This document shows positions 1 through 9,068 of a stretch of DNA of 57,160 bases, in pieces. This stretch comes from an uncultured Bacteroides sp. (lineage in GTDB: Bacteria; Bacteroidota; Bacteroidia; Bacteroidales; Bacteroidaceae): the NCBI GenBank assembly GCA_946628545.1, contig CAMOWU010000008.1, forward strand, positions 1 through 57,160, in the 5' to 3' direction. The position numbers and the translations under genes were made by a program. Below the pieces are notes generated by a model, which saw nothing but the letters and a program-made list of their open reading frames with translations, made no database searches and was not told where the DNA came from. Every line of letters starts with the position of its first letter. Position 1 is the stretch's first letter.

Positions 1-90
1 TTTGAGCGAAGCGACCATTAGCGACAGCAACCCCTGAATAGTTACAAGCCATCAGCCCCCTGACACTTCTTCCACAAACAATCAAGAAAC

Positions 91-2226
91 TCAGATTTTC
101 GAAAGCAACTTGAGAACTGTGACCAATGCCCTGGTCTTGAAAACAGCCAAACGAGAAGTACGACCTTTCACGTAGTTCAGAATACCTTCCGTGTCACGTT
201 TCCTCAACAAATGAACAAACTCATCCGACGTGTCAACGGCTATCATCTCCTTATAGTCATCCGTATCGTAGAAATCCTCAAGAAAGGATCTCGTCTCATT
301 CTCTCTATCTTTAGAGTTATTGATACATAAACGGAACTTCAACACATCTTTGAAAATGTCAATAAAGAATAGCGTCAGTCCTGGCACATATTCTGGTTCA
401 TGCTCAAGGGCATAAGATTTCCTAAGCCAATAAAGTTGCCTCTGGTCGGTCCATACTCTTGGATTAAAAGTTGTCGTAGAACCACCGAAAACGTAATAGT
501 ATTTGCAAACAGGAAGAGAATAAACAGAATGAATATTATCCGAAAATTGTTGGATAAAGAGCAAATCATCACCATAATGAATATCATAAGAAGGAAACTC
601 ACGATTGCCAAACACTTCCTTACGTATCAGTTTTGTGGAAATATTGTTGGAGAAAATACGCTCGGTGAGAATCCCATGGTATTGCTTCAGGTCGTCAGTA
701 GAATACAATCGTTGACCATACCTACGTTCAGCCTGTTTCAGCCATCCTTTTCGGTCAAAAGTCCTATAAAAACCCATTGCCACTATATCCACTTGATTCT
801 CTTCGGCACAACTGACTGCTGTCTCGATATAATCGGAAGAAACCCAGTCGTCAGAATCAATCTGCGTGAAATAATCCCCATGAAATTCCTTCACCGCACA
901 AAGCCTACCATTATAAACACCAACATTCTTCTGACTGTCAATGACCCTTACCCTCTTGTCTTTAGCCTCATATTCACGACAGATACGAAGGCTACCGTCT
1001 TTAGAAGCATCATTGAAGAGAATGACTTCAAGATTAGAATAGGTTTGACCCAGAATTGAGTCCACACATTGACGAAGATATTTCTCAGCATTATAGACTG
1101 GGACAAAGACACTTACAAGTTTTATTTGATGATCAGGACGTTTTTGAAGACTTAAAAGGGGTTTATTCGTATTCGGTGTAATAAAATCATAAAAACCGAC
1201 GATTTTTCTGTAAATCAATGACATAGATTTTGCCTTATACACCATCAGACTGGGTTTTAGGTGCTTAATTCTCTTGATAATAGTTTGGGTGTCTTTGCTT
1301 CTGAGCAAAGGAATATATTTATCATCATCATCATCCAACTTGATAATTTCCTGGTATTCCTTAGAGGTATAGAAATTATTCAGTTCAACCGACAAATTTG
1401 ATTCTATTTGTGACGGACTGACAAAGATTGTTTTTGACCACAAAACAGATTTCAACGTATCCAACAAGAAGAGCGTCAATCCTTTGACGTACTCTGGTTC
1501 ATATTCGTGCGCATATTCTTTTCTTATCCAATATAATTTGCACTGATCTGTCCAGAATTTTGGATTGACATTTGCCGTAGAACCACCATAGCGGTAATAA
1601 TACATGTATTTCGGACTAACAAATATACTATTGATATATGGAGATAAGGTCTGTATGAACAGGATATCCTCACCAAAATGAATGTCTGTTGGATGGAATG
1701 TTGCCGACTTGATCACGCTCATCTTAATGAGTTTGGACCAGACATTGTTCGCAAAGACACGCTGAATAAAAATGTGATGGTAGTCCTTTAGGGCATCCTC
1801 TCTATACAATCCAGGTTCAAATCTTTGTCCCTTGTTTGAAAAGAGACCCCATTTATCAAGTGTACGCATAAAGCCGACGGTTACTACATCCACATTCAAT
1901 TCAATGGCTTTAGCAATCATCGTCTTAATGCAGTCCTTGTCTATCCAATCGTCGGCGTCCACCTGGAAGAAATACTCACCTTCAACATATTCAAGGCATT
2001 TTAAGCGAGTATTATACAATCCAAGGTTCTTCTCATTATTTACCAATCTTACGCGTCTGTCTTTTCGTGTATATTCTTGACATATCAATAGACTATTGTC
2101 AGTGGAGCAGTCGTTGCAGATGATAAGCTCAAAATCTGTATAAGTCTGGTTCAGCACAGAGTCAACACACTGCCGCAAATATTTCTCGGCATTATAAACA
2201 GGAATGAATACAGATACTTTAGGCAT
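91..2226 (-). CDS. Tandem GT2 glycosyltransferase (two fused GT-A domains)
   Basis: A 711-residue protein made of two family-2 glycosyltransferase units in a row. Unit 1 starts with VSVFIPVYNAEKYLRQC and has DADDW as its DxD metal/nucleotide-sugar motif near residue 93. Unit 2 starts near residue 370 with VSVFVPVYNAEKYLRQC and has DSDDW. Both units share a middle block (DIHFGEDILFIQ and DIHYGDDLLFIQ) and a Tyr-rich block ending in a GGST motif, so the protein arose by internal duplication of a whole enzyme. A GT2 of this kind adds sugars to a lipid-linked repeat unit on the cytoplasmic face of the inner membrane; the donor and linkage cannot be read. It is the last gene of the capsule operon, 44 bases after the polymerase gene. 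The two sites may form two successive linkages or alternate sugars, which is inference. Confidence 0.9.
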   Translation of the reverse strand: MPKVSVFIPVYNAEKYLRQCVDSVLNQTYTDFELIICNDCSTDNSLLICQEYTRKDRRVRLVNNEKNLGLYNTRLKCLEYVEGEYFFQVDADDWIDKDCIKTMIAKAIELNVDVVTVGFMRTLDKWGLFSNKGQRFEPGLYREDALKDYHHIFIQRVFANNVWSKLIKMSVIKSATFHPTDIHFGEDILFIQTLSPYINSIFVSPKYMYYYRYGGSTANVNPKFWTDQCKLYWIRKEYAHEYEPEYVKGLTLFLLDTLKSVLWSKTIFVSPSQIESNLSVELNNFYTSKEYQEIIKLDDDDDKYIPLLRSKDTQTIIKRIKHLKPSLMVYKAKSMSLIYRKIVGFYDFITPNTNKPLLSLQKRPDHQIKLVSVFVPVYNAEKYLRQCVDSILGQTYSNLEVILFNDASKDGSLRICREYEAKDKRVRVIDSQKNVGVYNGRLCAVKEFHGDYFTQIDSDDWVSSDYIETAVSCAEENQVDIVAMGFYRTFDRKGWLKQAERRYGQRLYSTDDLKQYHGILTERIFSNNISTKLIRKEVFGNREFPSYDIHYGDDLLFIQQFSDNIHSVYSLPVCKYYYVFGGSTTTFNPRVWTDQRQLYWLRKSYALEHEPEYVPGLTLFFIDIFKDVLKFRLCINNSKDRENETRSFLEDFYDTDDYKEMIAVDTSDEFVHLLRKRDTEGILNYVKGRTSRLAVFKTRALVTVLKLLSKI

Positions 2227-2270
2227 ATTGAATAGACTGAATAGAATGATGACTTCTATATAGAGGAGCG

Positions 2271-3392
2271 TTATGCTCTATACGTTAAGATATTATAATA
2301 GAAGTTGAAAGCATACATGATGATCACAGCGTATCCCATATACTTTTCATGGTCGGTCCAGAAACGTTTTTTTGAAGTGGGATAAACCATGACAAGGGGA
2401 AGAATGAACCATGAGATCTGTGCGATACGATTGGAATAAGTGGCACGAATCACGATAATCCAAAAGGCGTTGGCAAAGCAGTAAATATTGAATATCCAGA
2501 TATAGAATTCATCCTTGAATTTCCTCTTCATGATAAAATACCATCCGAAGGCTATGCCAAGCGCACTGAAAGCCACAAAGTCCCATCGGAACTCCATGGT
2601 TGTCTGAACAATCTCACCAACCTGATTACTTCCCGTCAGATAACCTTGGAAGCGCTCGTCACCTTGAAAGATTCCGATTTGGGAGATGAAGTTTTGCAAA
2701 GTCATACCCATAGACAAGGACAATATAATAGACAGGAACCATCCGGCAAGATAAATATAGGCATTCTTGATATACCAAGCCACAACCGCCGCTACCACAA
2801 CCAACCACATCGACTTGTGGAAACCTGTTGCACAAACGCCTAAGAGGCCGGCCAATACCGGACGGTTGATATTGGCCAAGGCTAATATAAATATTGACGA
2901 TCCTATACCATTTCTCACGCCATTCACACCGTAGCTCCAGAAAGTAAACATACTCATAAAGACGATTAATGGCACGTAATAATGGATGCCAAAAATCTGC
3001 CTGAGGGCTACGGCCAATCCACCCATATACAGGATGGCACATATAAGGAAAAACACATGGATATCGGCATAAGCGACACAAAAATTGTGTAGATTGTCCC
3101 ACAACCATTCTCGGCCAAATGTAGGTTCATAGACGTAACCAGCATCTTGCATGGCATAGAATCCCTTGGCGTAATTGATGGTGTCGCCAAAATGCCAGTC
3201 AACGGGGCGAAGCCCCATCAAAAGAATCATCGAAACGGTCAGGAAGATGCCAAAAGAAGCGTTCAAGGCGGCTACATCCGTTCGTAGAACTTGCTGAGTG
3301 TGACACTGATACACAGTAAGAATCACAAACACCATGATCAGCAGATAATAGACTCGGGCGAATGATTCAGGTGGAATAAAGGTAATTTCCAT
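2271..3392 (-). CDS. EpsG/Wzy-like polysaccharide polymerase
   Basis: A 373-residue integral membrane protein with about ten hydrophobic segments spread over its length, starting with YYLLIMVFVILTVY near residue 15. The block GLRPVDWHFGDTINY followed by a loop and later GVRNGIG is typical of the EpsG family, which includes Wzy-type capsule polymerases. Such enzymes join lipid-linked repeat units on the periplasmic side of the inner membrane. It is the only polymerase candidate in the operon, sits among glycosyltransferases, and complements the Wzx flippase at 15543-16997 and the Wza/Wzc export proteins, so a Wzx/Wzy-dependent pathway is likely. Family assignment is by sequence pattern; the linkage made is unknown. 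Confidence 0.85.
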   Translation of the reverse strand: MEITFIPPESFARVYYLLIMVFVILTVYQCHTQQVLRTDVAALNASFGIFLTVSMILLMGLRPVDWHFGDTINYAKGFYAMQDAGYVYEPTFGREWLWDNLHNFCVAYADIHVFFLICAILYMGGLAVALRQIFGIHYYVPLIVFMSMFTFWSYGVNGVRNGIGSSIFILALANINRPVLAGLLGVCATGFHKSMWLVVVAAVVAWYIKNAYIYLAGWFLSIILSLSMGMTLQNFISQIGIFQGDERFQGYLTGSNQVGEIVQTTMEFRWDFVAFSALGIAFGWYFIMKRKFKDEFYIWIFNIYCFANAFWIIVIRATYSNRIAQISWFILPLVMVYPTSKKRFWTDHEKYMGYAVIIMYAFNFYYNILTYRA

Positions 3393-3430
3393 ATATTTTT
3401 AAATTGTGAATTGACGTAAAAGGATAAAAG

Positions 3431-4462
3431 TTATCTGTAGATGATCTTGTAGATGCCCACCAACATGACATAGACGCATGCAGGAAGATTCTTCTTGACA
3501 CAGGCAAAAAAGGCACGCCAATGAAGAGGGAAAAAGCCGAGTGGTAATTGGGCTACGGCTTCTCTGTACCAATCTTTCTGCATGAAGTCCTTGAGTTTTT
3601 TATATTTTTCGCGGTGGCTTTCATTGGCGAAGAGTATATTCAGACCAACACCGATAATGCAGAGCGCCTTTCTGGTGGTGAGTGCAGCCATCAAGTCACT
3701 GTCGTTCATCGGTGCTATCCACTCCCCTATCCTCTTGTAGAGTGTTTCCCACTGCTCTATCAATCTGGGTTTGTTGGCACTCGACAAAGAGGCGTTTTCC
3801 AGTTTACGGTAATGATAGAGGCATGATGCCAAATAATAGGCCGACTTGATATAGGTGAAGTAATAGACATTGAAGAGCAAGTCCTCAGTACCGATTTCCT
3901 TGGTGTCGATAAACTGGATATGGTGGTCTTTGATGATGTCGGTCTTGTAAAGTTTACCCCAGGCTGTTGACAGACTGTCAATCTTCTCTGGATGGCGCAG
4001 GTCTTCTCCCATAGGAGAAATCAGTCTTTGGAAAAGCCTGTGGAAACCTTCCCCCTCAAAAATGATATCCTTGTCAGCAAAAATGGTCTTGGGTAGTGAC
4101 TTGGAGGCAAACTCACGGATATAGGAGAAAAAGACGAGGTCGGTGTCTTTGCTGCACGAAATGGCTTTCTGGCAACAGTCGGATGCCAGTCGGTCGTCGC
4201 TATCCACAAACATGCACCACTCTCCCCTGGCCTTGTCTATACCCGTGTTTCTGGCCCCAGAGAGGCCTTGGTTGGCCTGGCTGCAGATGACCACACGCGG
4301 GTCTTTCTGCTGGTAGGCTTTCAAAATGTCGGCCGAGGCGTCTTTCGACCCATCATCCACACAAATGACTTCCAGTTCTGGATATGTCTGTCCAAGCACA
4401 GAATCCAGGCACTGAGCAAGGTATTGCTCCGCATTATATACGGGTATGACAATGCTGATCAT
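3431..4462 (-). CDS. GT2 family glycosyltransferase
   Basis: A 343-residue GT-A fold enzyme. It begins ISIVIPVYNAEQYLAQCLDSVLGQTY, has the nucleotide-binding VDDGSKD near residue 37 and the DxD-type motif FVDSDDR near residue 88, all standard for GT2. The C-terminal part holds a hydrophobic stretch near residues 265-280 and an amphipathic end (VYVMLVGIYKIIYR) likely to lie on the inner membrane. It overlaps the upstream gene by 4 bases (ATGA), so the two are probably translationally coupled. It likely adds one sugar of the capsule repeat unit; donor and acceptor cannot be told from sequence. Confidence 0.9.
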   Translation of the reverse strand: MISIVIPVYNAEQYLAQCLDSVLGQTYPELEVICVDDGSKDASADILKAYQQKDPRVVICSQANQGLSGARNTGIDKARGEWCMFVDSDDRLASDCCQKAISCSKDTDLVFFSYIREFASKSLPKTIFADKDIIFEGEGFHRLFQRLISPMGEDLRHPEKIDSLSTAWGKLYKTDIIKDHHIQFIDTKEIGTEDLLFNVYYFTYIKSAYYLASCLYHYRKLENASLSSANKPRLIEQWETLYKRIGEWIAPMNDSDLMAALTTRKALCIIGVGLNILFANESHREKYKKLKDFMQKDWYREAVAQLPLGFFPLHWRAFFACVKKNLPACVYVMLVGIYKIIYR

Positions 4463-5349
4463 CTTTTCTTTCGATTTTTATACATGATGTAGCAATAGAG
4501 TGCCGCACCGAAAGGAGTAGCAAGCAATGTGAGTAGTTTGCGCGGTGACTCCTTGATATAGTTGCCATTACGTAGCATGATACTGCTCGACACATAGTGG
4601 GCTGCCTCCAAGAAACGACGTTTCCAAGTCGGAGCCAGACACATGGAAGACTTGCGGATAAAAGCGAAACCCTTGGGATTGCGCACGTACTGCCTGAACA
4701 TATTCAGACTCGAACCGTCTGCACGGTATTCCACCTTGCATACCACTTCGTTGAGCACCAGCAACTCATAGTCCTGGTCGATCATCTCGTACTTGTAGCC
4801 CAGCGACACATATTTCTCACCCTCAAACAAAGGATATTCTGGGTAGGAGCAAATGATGTCGGTGCGGTAGATCAATTTCTTATCGCCCCTGCCGCCACGC
4901 GCATAGAATCCGTTGACGGTGCTGTGCTTCAGGTCGTCGGGAAAGACTGTGCCAATCACATTTCCTTGGAAGTCGGCATCGAGTGCCATCATTCCAGCGT
5001 ATTTGTCGGAACCGTATTTCCGCCAGAAAGCAATGATCTTTTCAACGGCGTCATCGGGCATATAGTCATCGGAATCCACGCAAGTATTCAGTTCTGTATG
5101 GATATTGCGGTAAGCGGTATTGTGCGCCCCATGCATTCCTTGGTTCTCTTGGTAGATATAGCGGATAGACACCTTGCCCTCATCTATCCATCCCTGAACC
5201 AACTCACGGGTGTTGTCAGTAGAACCATCATCAACTATCAACCACTCAAAGTCATCACAAGTCTGGCGGCACAATGCCTCATAACCCAGAGGAAGTGTAT
5301 ATGCACGGTTGTAGGCTGGAGTGAAGATGGTCAGTGTTTTCTTGTCCAT
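4459..5349 (-). CDS. GT2 family glycosyltransferase
   Basis: A 296-residue GT2 enzyme. The N-terminus LTIFTPAYNRAYTLPLGYEALCRQT and the motif VDDGSTDNT are typical, and CVDSDDY near residue 90 is the DxD motif. The segment QGMHGAHNTAYRN is characteristic of a GT2 subgroup common in Bacteroidota capsule loci. After the catalytic domain there is a C-terminal hydrophobic patch (LLATPFGAALYCYIMY) that may hold it at the membrane. It is 56 bases downstream of the GT4 gene and overlaps the next gene by 4 bases. Role: one step of repeat-unit assembly on the cytoplasmic side; substrate unknown. Confidence 0.9.
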   Translation of the reverse strand: MDKKTLTIFTPAYNRAYTLPLGYEALCRQTCDDFEWLIVDDGSTDNTRELVQGWIDEGKVSIRYIYQENQGMHGAHNTAYRNIHTELNTCVDSDDYMPDDAVEKIIAFWRKYGSDKYAGMMALDADFQGNVIGTVFPDDLKHSTVNGFYARGGRGDKKLIYRTDIICSYPEYPLFEGEKYVSLGYKYEMIDQDYELLVLNEVVCKVEYRADGSSLNMFRQYVRNPKGFAFIRKSSMCLAPTWKRRFLEAAHYVSSSIMLRNGNYIKESPRKLLTLLATPFGAALYCYIMYKNRKKR

Positions 5350-5405
5350 AATGATTGAATCGTAAGCTATGGCTTATAAGGCGTTGTATATGAAACCTAT
5401 AGCGT

Positions 5406-6572
5406 CTATTTCTTAGGTTCGTGGAGAGTTCTTGTCAGGCCCTTCTCAACCTGGGAGATATAGAAATCCTCCAGCAAAGGGGCGTTCTTCCTGACGTCAT
5501 AGCCAGCATCAATGATTTGTTGAAGTGTGGATGTGCGTTCATGCTTTGATGTGGCCAATTGCAATAATTGTTCAGCCCATTGGGAAGGGGATTGCTGGAG
5601 CGACATCACGTGCATTCTGTCAGTGACGATGACCTCTTTAGGAATCCTGTCGGATATCAAGCAGTCGAGACCCGTCGATTGCGCTTCGATCAGTGTGACG
5701 GGCAGGCCTTCGAAGATAGAGGGGAAAAGGAAGGCATCGGCTGCCATCATGACATCGGGTATATCATCACGGCTACCCAGAAAGCGAACACTGTCGGCAA
5801 GTCCAAGACGCGCCACCTTGTCCTCAATGGATTTCCTGTCGGGCCCAGCACCAGCCAGCAGCAAGACGCTGTCGGCATGACGCTGATGGAATTGCTGAAA
5901 GACATCTATCATGAAAGGATGATTCTTGGGCATGACAAAACTGCCCACATGAAGCACGACAAGAGTGGAATCAGAAAGACCGAGCTCACTTTTCACCTTG
6001 TTTCTTTTCTCCTCGGAAAAGACGTAGCGACGGGTATCTATAGCATTGTTGAGATGAATGGCTCTCTTGCCCAACTTCTTGCCAAAGAGCCAAATGGCTG
6101 CTTCGTCACCACAAGTGAAACCATGAGTGAGATAAGGTCGCATGCGGTGCTTGAGATAAGTACGCATGATGAGTTTCAGATCGAAGGGCACATGACTGCT
6201 GTGGCCATGGGCGATGATGACCGGAATACCTCGCTTTGCGGCTTCACGATAAAAGAAATAGCCTGACTCCGAACATTGGCCATGGATAATCTTGTATTCA
6301 GGATGCTCATCGAAAAAATGGCTGATTTGCTTCCTGTATTGGTGGAAAGTGAGGGGATTGAGTGGCATGAAACGGTAGATCCGCCCACCCAGTCTTTCTA
6401 TCTCGTCTTCATAGGCTCCTCGCTCCTGGCGATGCACTGCGAAATCAAACTGCACTCGACTACGGTCGATATTGCGGTAGTAGTTCATCACCATGGTCTC
6501 AGCTCCTCCTCGATTGAGGATGGTGAAAAGCATGAGCACTCGAAGAGGTCCTTGTTGCGATTCTGTCTGCAT
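5406..6572 (-). CDS. GT4 family glycosyltransferase
   Basis: A GT-B fold retaining glycosyltransferase. I place the start at the ATG at 6570-6572 (protein begins MQTESQQGPLRVLMLFTI), not at the far upstream Met. The longer version would overlap the upstream gene by 91 bases and add a 47-residue tail unlike the family, whereas the chosen ATG follows an AAAGAG site. The protein is then about 388 residues. The acceptor-side motif NRGGAETMVMNYY follows the first strand, and the donor-side block FLFPSIFEGLPVTLIEAQSTG carries the E-x7-E type motif of GT4. It probably adds one sugar to the lipid-linked capsule unit; the sugar is not predictable. Confidence 0.87.
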   Translation of the reverse strand: MQTESQQGPLRVLMLFTILNRGGAETMVMNYYRNIDRSRVQFDFAVHRQERGAYEDEIERLGGRIYRFMPLNPLTFHQYRKQISHFFDEHPEYKIIHGQCSESGYFFYREAAKRGIPVIIAHGHSSHVPFDLKLIMRTYLKHRMRPYLTHGFTCGDEAAIWLFGKKLGKRAIHLNNAIDTRRYVFSEEKRNKVKSELGLSDSTLVVLHVGSFVMPKNHPFMIDVFQQFHQRHADSVLLLAGAGPDRKSIEDKVARLGLADSVRFLGSRDDIPDVMMAADAFLFPSIFEGLPVTLIEAQSTGLDCLISDRIPKEVIVTDRMHVMSLQQSPSQWAEQLLQLATSKHERTSTLQQIIDAGYDVRKNAPLLEDFYISQVEKGLTRTLHEPKK

Positions 6573-6622
6573 GATCTCTTTGATATTCTGAAAGTATCGG
6601 TTCCGTTGTGATTCGGATATAA

Positions 6623-7315
6623 TCACTCCATCTTCTGGCCTGTGAGGCGGTGATAGAGCTGTGTCAGTTTCTGCCTCCACGACTTGACTTTCAGCCATGA
6701 TTGTCCAAACCAATGGATGGCATGGGTATTGTCCGTCTTGTGGAGACGTCCGTTGATATAGTCGTAAGGTGTGAAGTAGTCGGTGGGGAAAAGGTGGAAA
6801 GAAGCATGATCCTGCTCTTTTCCATCGAGTTTCACCCCGAATTCTGAGGTCAGTAAAGCAGTGAGAACCATCACATTGGTGTCGAGGTCAAGACTGCCGT
6901 CATCATTGATGAATTTGCGTTGGGCATAGTGGTCCATGAACTTTTCCAATACGGGATTTCCCGCTTCTGCTGCCATGGTGCTGGTGGCGACCCACTGTGT
7001 GCCTTCAAAACCAAAGAAAGCGGGATGATGGAGCAAGTCGTTGAAACTCCTGACTACCTCCACATCAATGTCCATATATATGCCTCCCTGAGTGGAAAGG
7101 GCATACAGACGTGCCACATCGCTGACAAATGCCCATTTCTTGAGGGAGTAGGCTTGCTCGCAATACTTGTTGATATGGATATCGAAATTGCTTTCATTCC
7201 ATTCCACGATCTCATAGTCGGGACACAGTTTGCGCCATGAGTCGATGCACTCGAGCACATCCTCTGGTTTGGGGCAATTCCCAAACCAACAATAATGTAT
7301 CTTTTTGGGAATCAT
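6623..7315 (-). CDS. GT32-type glycosyltransferase (DXD sugar-binding)
   Basis: A 230-residue protein beginning MIPKKIHYCWFG, the standard opening of the family with a DXD-containing sugar-binding region (related to OCH1-type mannosyltransferases and bacterial capsular polysaccharide synthesis proteins). The core FVSDVARLYALSTQGGIYMDIDVEVV near residue 85 contains the DxD (D-I-D) for metal and nucleotide sugar. A later HWFGQSW near the end is also family-typical. It lies 50 bases upstream of the GT4 gene and overlaps the acyltransferase by 4 bases. Likely a cytoplasmic enzyme adding one hexose; specificity unknown. Confidence 0.9.
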   Translation of the reverse strand: MIPKKIHYCWFGNCPKPEDVLECIDSWRKLCPDYEIVEWNESNFDIHINKYCEQAYSLKKWAFVSDVARLYALSTQGGIYMDIDVEVVRSFNDLLHHPAFFGFEGTQWVATSTMAAEAGNPVLEKFMDHYAQRKFINDDGSLDLDTNVMVLTALLTSEFGVKLDGKEQDHASFHLFPTDYFTPYDYINGRLHKTDNTHAIHWFGQSWLKVKSWRQKLTQLYHRLTGQKME

Positions 7316-7845
7316 CTGACAATCAGTTCTTGTTTGTTATAGACCACACTGCCTGCTGGCAGATCCTTGTAGATGATGCAACCTGCACCCACCACACAGT
7401 TATCGCCTATAGTCACCCCTTTTAGCACGACCACATCTGATGCCAACCAGCATCTGTCGCCGATAACGATGGGAGCGGAAGACAGTTCCGTACTCACTCC
7501 TGCTTCTGGAGAATGGAGGTGATTGTTGTCGAAAACCTTGACGCCGGAACCGAACATACAATTGTGCCCTATTTTCACACCGCTATGCGCACTGATCATG
7601 CAATAGCGGTTCATGTAGGTCGCTTCGCCTATGGATACTGTGGCTTGGTCGAAAACCTCAATGTCGCATCCATGAGCCAGTTCGGTGTTGCGGCCTATCT
7701 CCATTCTCCCGTGCTGGAAGAGTTTCAAGACTGCGAAGGGACTGATACGTTGCAGTGGGTGAACGGCGTAGCGACTACCATGCCGCAATTTGCCCAGGAC
7801 AAATCGCATGAGATTATAAAGAATAACCAGGATACTATGAATCAT
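7312..7845 (-). CDS. Left-handed beta-helix acyltransferase
   Basis: A 177-residue protein with the hexapeptide repeats of the LbH acetyltransferase fold: a run of [IVL]-G-x4 units from about residue 50 to 165, for example IGHNCMFGSGVKVFDNNH and IGDRCWLASDVVVLKGVTIGDNCVVGAG. The His in FDNNHLH is in the place of the catalytic His of xenobiotic/galactoside-type acetyltransferases. It most likely O- or N-acetylates a sugar of the repeat unit, using acetyl-CoA. Both ends overlap neighbouring genes by 4 bases. It lacks the N-terminal Rossmann part of PglD-type enzymes, so it is not an obvious partner of the dehydratase and aminotransferase at the top of the operon. Confidence 0.85.
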   Translation of the reverse strand: MIHSILVILYNLMRFVLGKLRHGSRYAVHPLQRISPFAVLKLFQHGRMEIGRNTELAHGCDIEVFDQATVSIGEATYMNRYCMISAHSGVKIGHNCMFGSGVKVFDNNHLHSPEAGVSTELSSAPIVIGDRCWLASDVVVLKGVTIGDNCVVGAGCIIYKDLPAGSVVYNKQELIVR

Positions 7846-9068
7846 AGGGCTTCGATTTTTTGAGCCTCACTCTCGTTACCGTAATGGTGGGCAGCCAGAT
7901 ATTCCTGGATGGAGGCTTGCAATTTCTTGTCGGCTATCAATGCAGCCAGTCCTTCAGCGGCTCCGTCCACTTCGTTCTCTACAATTACGCCATCCACTCT
8001 GTCGTGTAATTGGCTGTGGGCAGTGGCATAGGCGGTGATGGCACAGGGCTTGCAGAGTATCTGAGCCTCGCGGACGGTCACGGCATTGCCCTCATAACGA
8101 GAAGGCTGAACATAGAGGTGGCAAGACTGGATATAGGGATAAGGATTCTCCTTTTTCCCGACCAACACAAAATGACGTTGCATGCCGGTCTCATTGATGG
8201 CTCGCTGAATCAAATACTCATCGCCACCATAACCCACCACATACCACAGTACCTGGCAACCACGATCGACCAGACCTTTGCAGATATGAGCAGCCCTGTC
8301 GAAAGCCTTGGGATAAGAAAAACGACCGACGGAGCACAAACGGACGACATCAAGGCCACCTGCTTGTTCACACAAAGCGGAGATTTCCTTCTCCACATCA
8401 TCAAGGCCCACTTGAGCTTGCTGTCTGACAAAAGATTCCGACAGAATATTCTCTATCTGGATGATCTTGCCTTCTAAAGAAGGGAACTTGCTCAGAAAGC
8501 CCTTGGTCACATCAGGAGAGATAGAGACCACATGGTCGTAGGCTGCCCAGACTGGCAGTTCATTTTCTGTATCGGGATCCACAAAGGAGTAATCGGTGTG
8601 GATCCATGCACACTTGCGTTTGGCGCGAACCTTGTCGCGCACGATATTGTGGGGTATCAGGAAACTGATGGCCAAATCGTATTCACCATACTTGTGAAGG
8701 GATGGCAGCAAAGGAGTCGTGTAATTGGCGACATACTGGTAGATGGCAATAGGCTCCCTGACACCAGTTCTGCGCTGGAAACGACGGGCGGGTATGCGAG
8801 CCAGCAGACGGGCAATGGCTAAATCGACATAGCCTTGACGCACAATCTGAGAGATGGGTTTGGACAGGGCTGCATATCGCTTGCTCTCAGGCAGCAGACG
8901 CACCTGAGGAGGCACCAGTTTCATAAACTCCCCCGTATGCCTATACACAAAGAGATCCACATCGAACTTCGAATAATCAAGAGCGTTGAGCAAGCCGATG
9001 AGCGATCGCTCCGCACCCCCTATCTCTAAATACTGTATGGCTATGAACAGGCGTTTCTTCTTACTCAT
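7842..9068 (-). CDS. GT4 family glycosyltransferase
   Basis: A 408-residue GT-B enzyme. It opens with LFIAIQYLEIGGAERSLIGLLNAL, the GGAE motif of GT4, and has in its C-terminal half SVGRFSYPKAFDRA and the donor block LYVQPSRYEGNAVTVREAQILCKP with the paired glutamates. An N-terminal cytosolic half with little hydrophobicity and a basic face suggests peripheral membrane binding. It belongs to the same subfamily as the two GT4 genes at 10177-11334 and 11331-12515, which share the layout 'YPYIQS/YVQ..R.EG', so three paralogues may act in succession. Sugar specificity unknown. Confidence 0.9.
   Translation of the reverse strand: MSKKKRLFIAIQYLEIGGAERSLIGLLNALDYSKFDVDLFVYRHTGEFMKLVPPQVRLLPESKRYAALSKPISQIVRQGYVDLAIARLLARIPARRFQRRTGVREPIAIYQYVANYTTPLLPSLHKYGEYDLAISFLIPHNIVRDKVRAKRKCAWIHTDYSFVDPDTENELPVWAAYDHVVSISPDVTKGFLSKFPSLEGKIIQIENILSESFVRQQAQVGLDDVEKEISALCEQAGGLDVVRLCSVGRFSYPKAFDRAAHICKGLVDRGCQVLWYVVGYGGDEYLIQRAINETGMQRHFVLVGKKENPYPYIQSCHLYVQPSRYEGNAVTVREAQILCKPCAITAYATAHSQLHDRVDGVIVENEVDGAAEGLAALIADKKLQASIQEYLAAHHYGNESEAQKIEAL

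Noticed and set aside
400-1059. Plus-strand open frame of 219 codons in the tandem glycosyltransferase gene
   Set aside because: It runs opposite to two intact GT2 domains and has no family signature.
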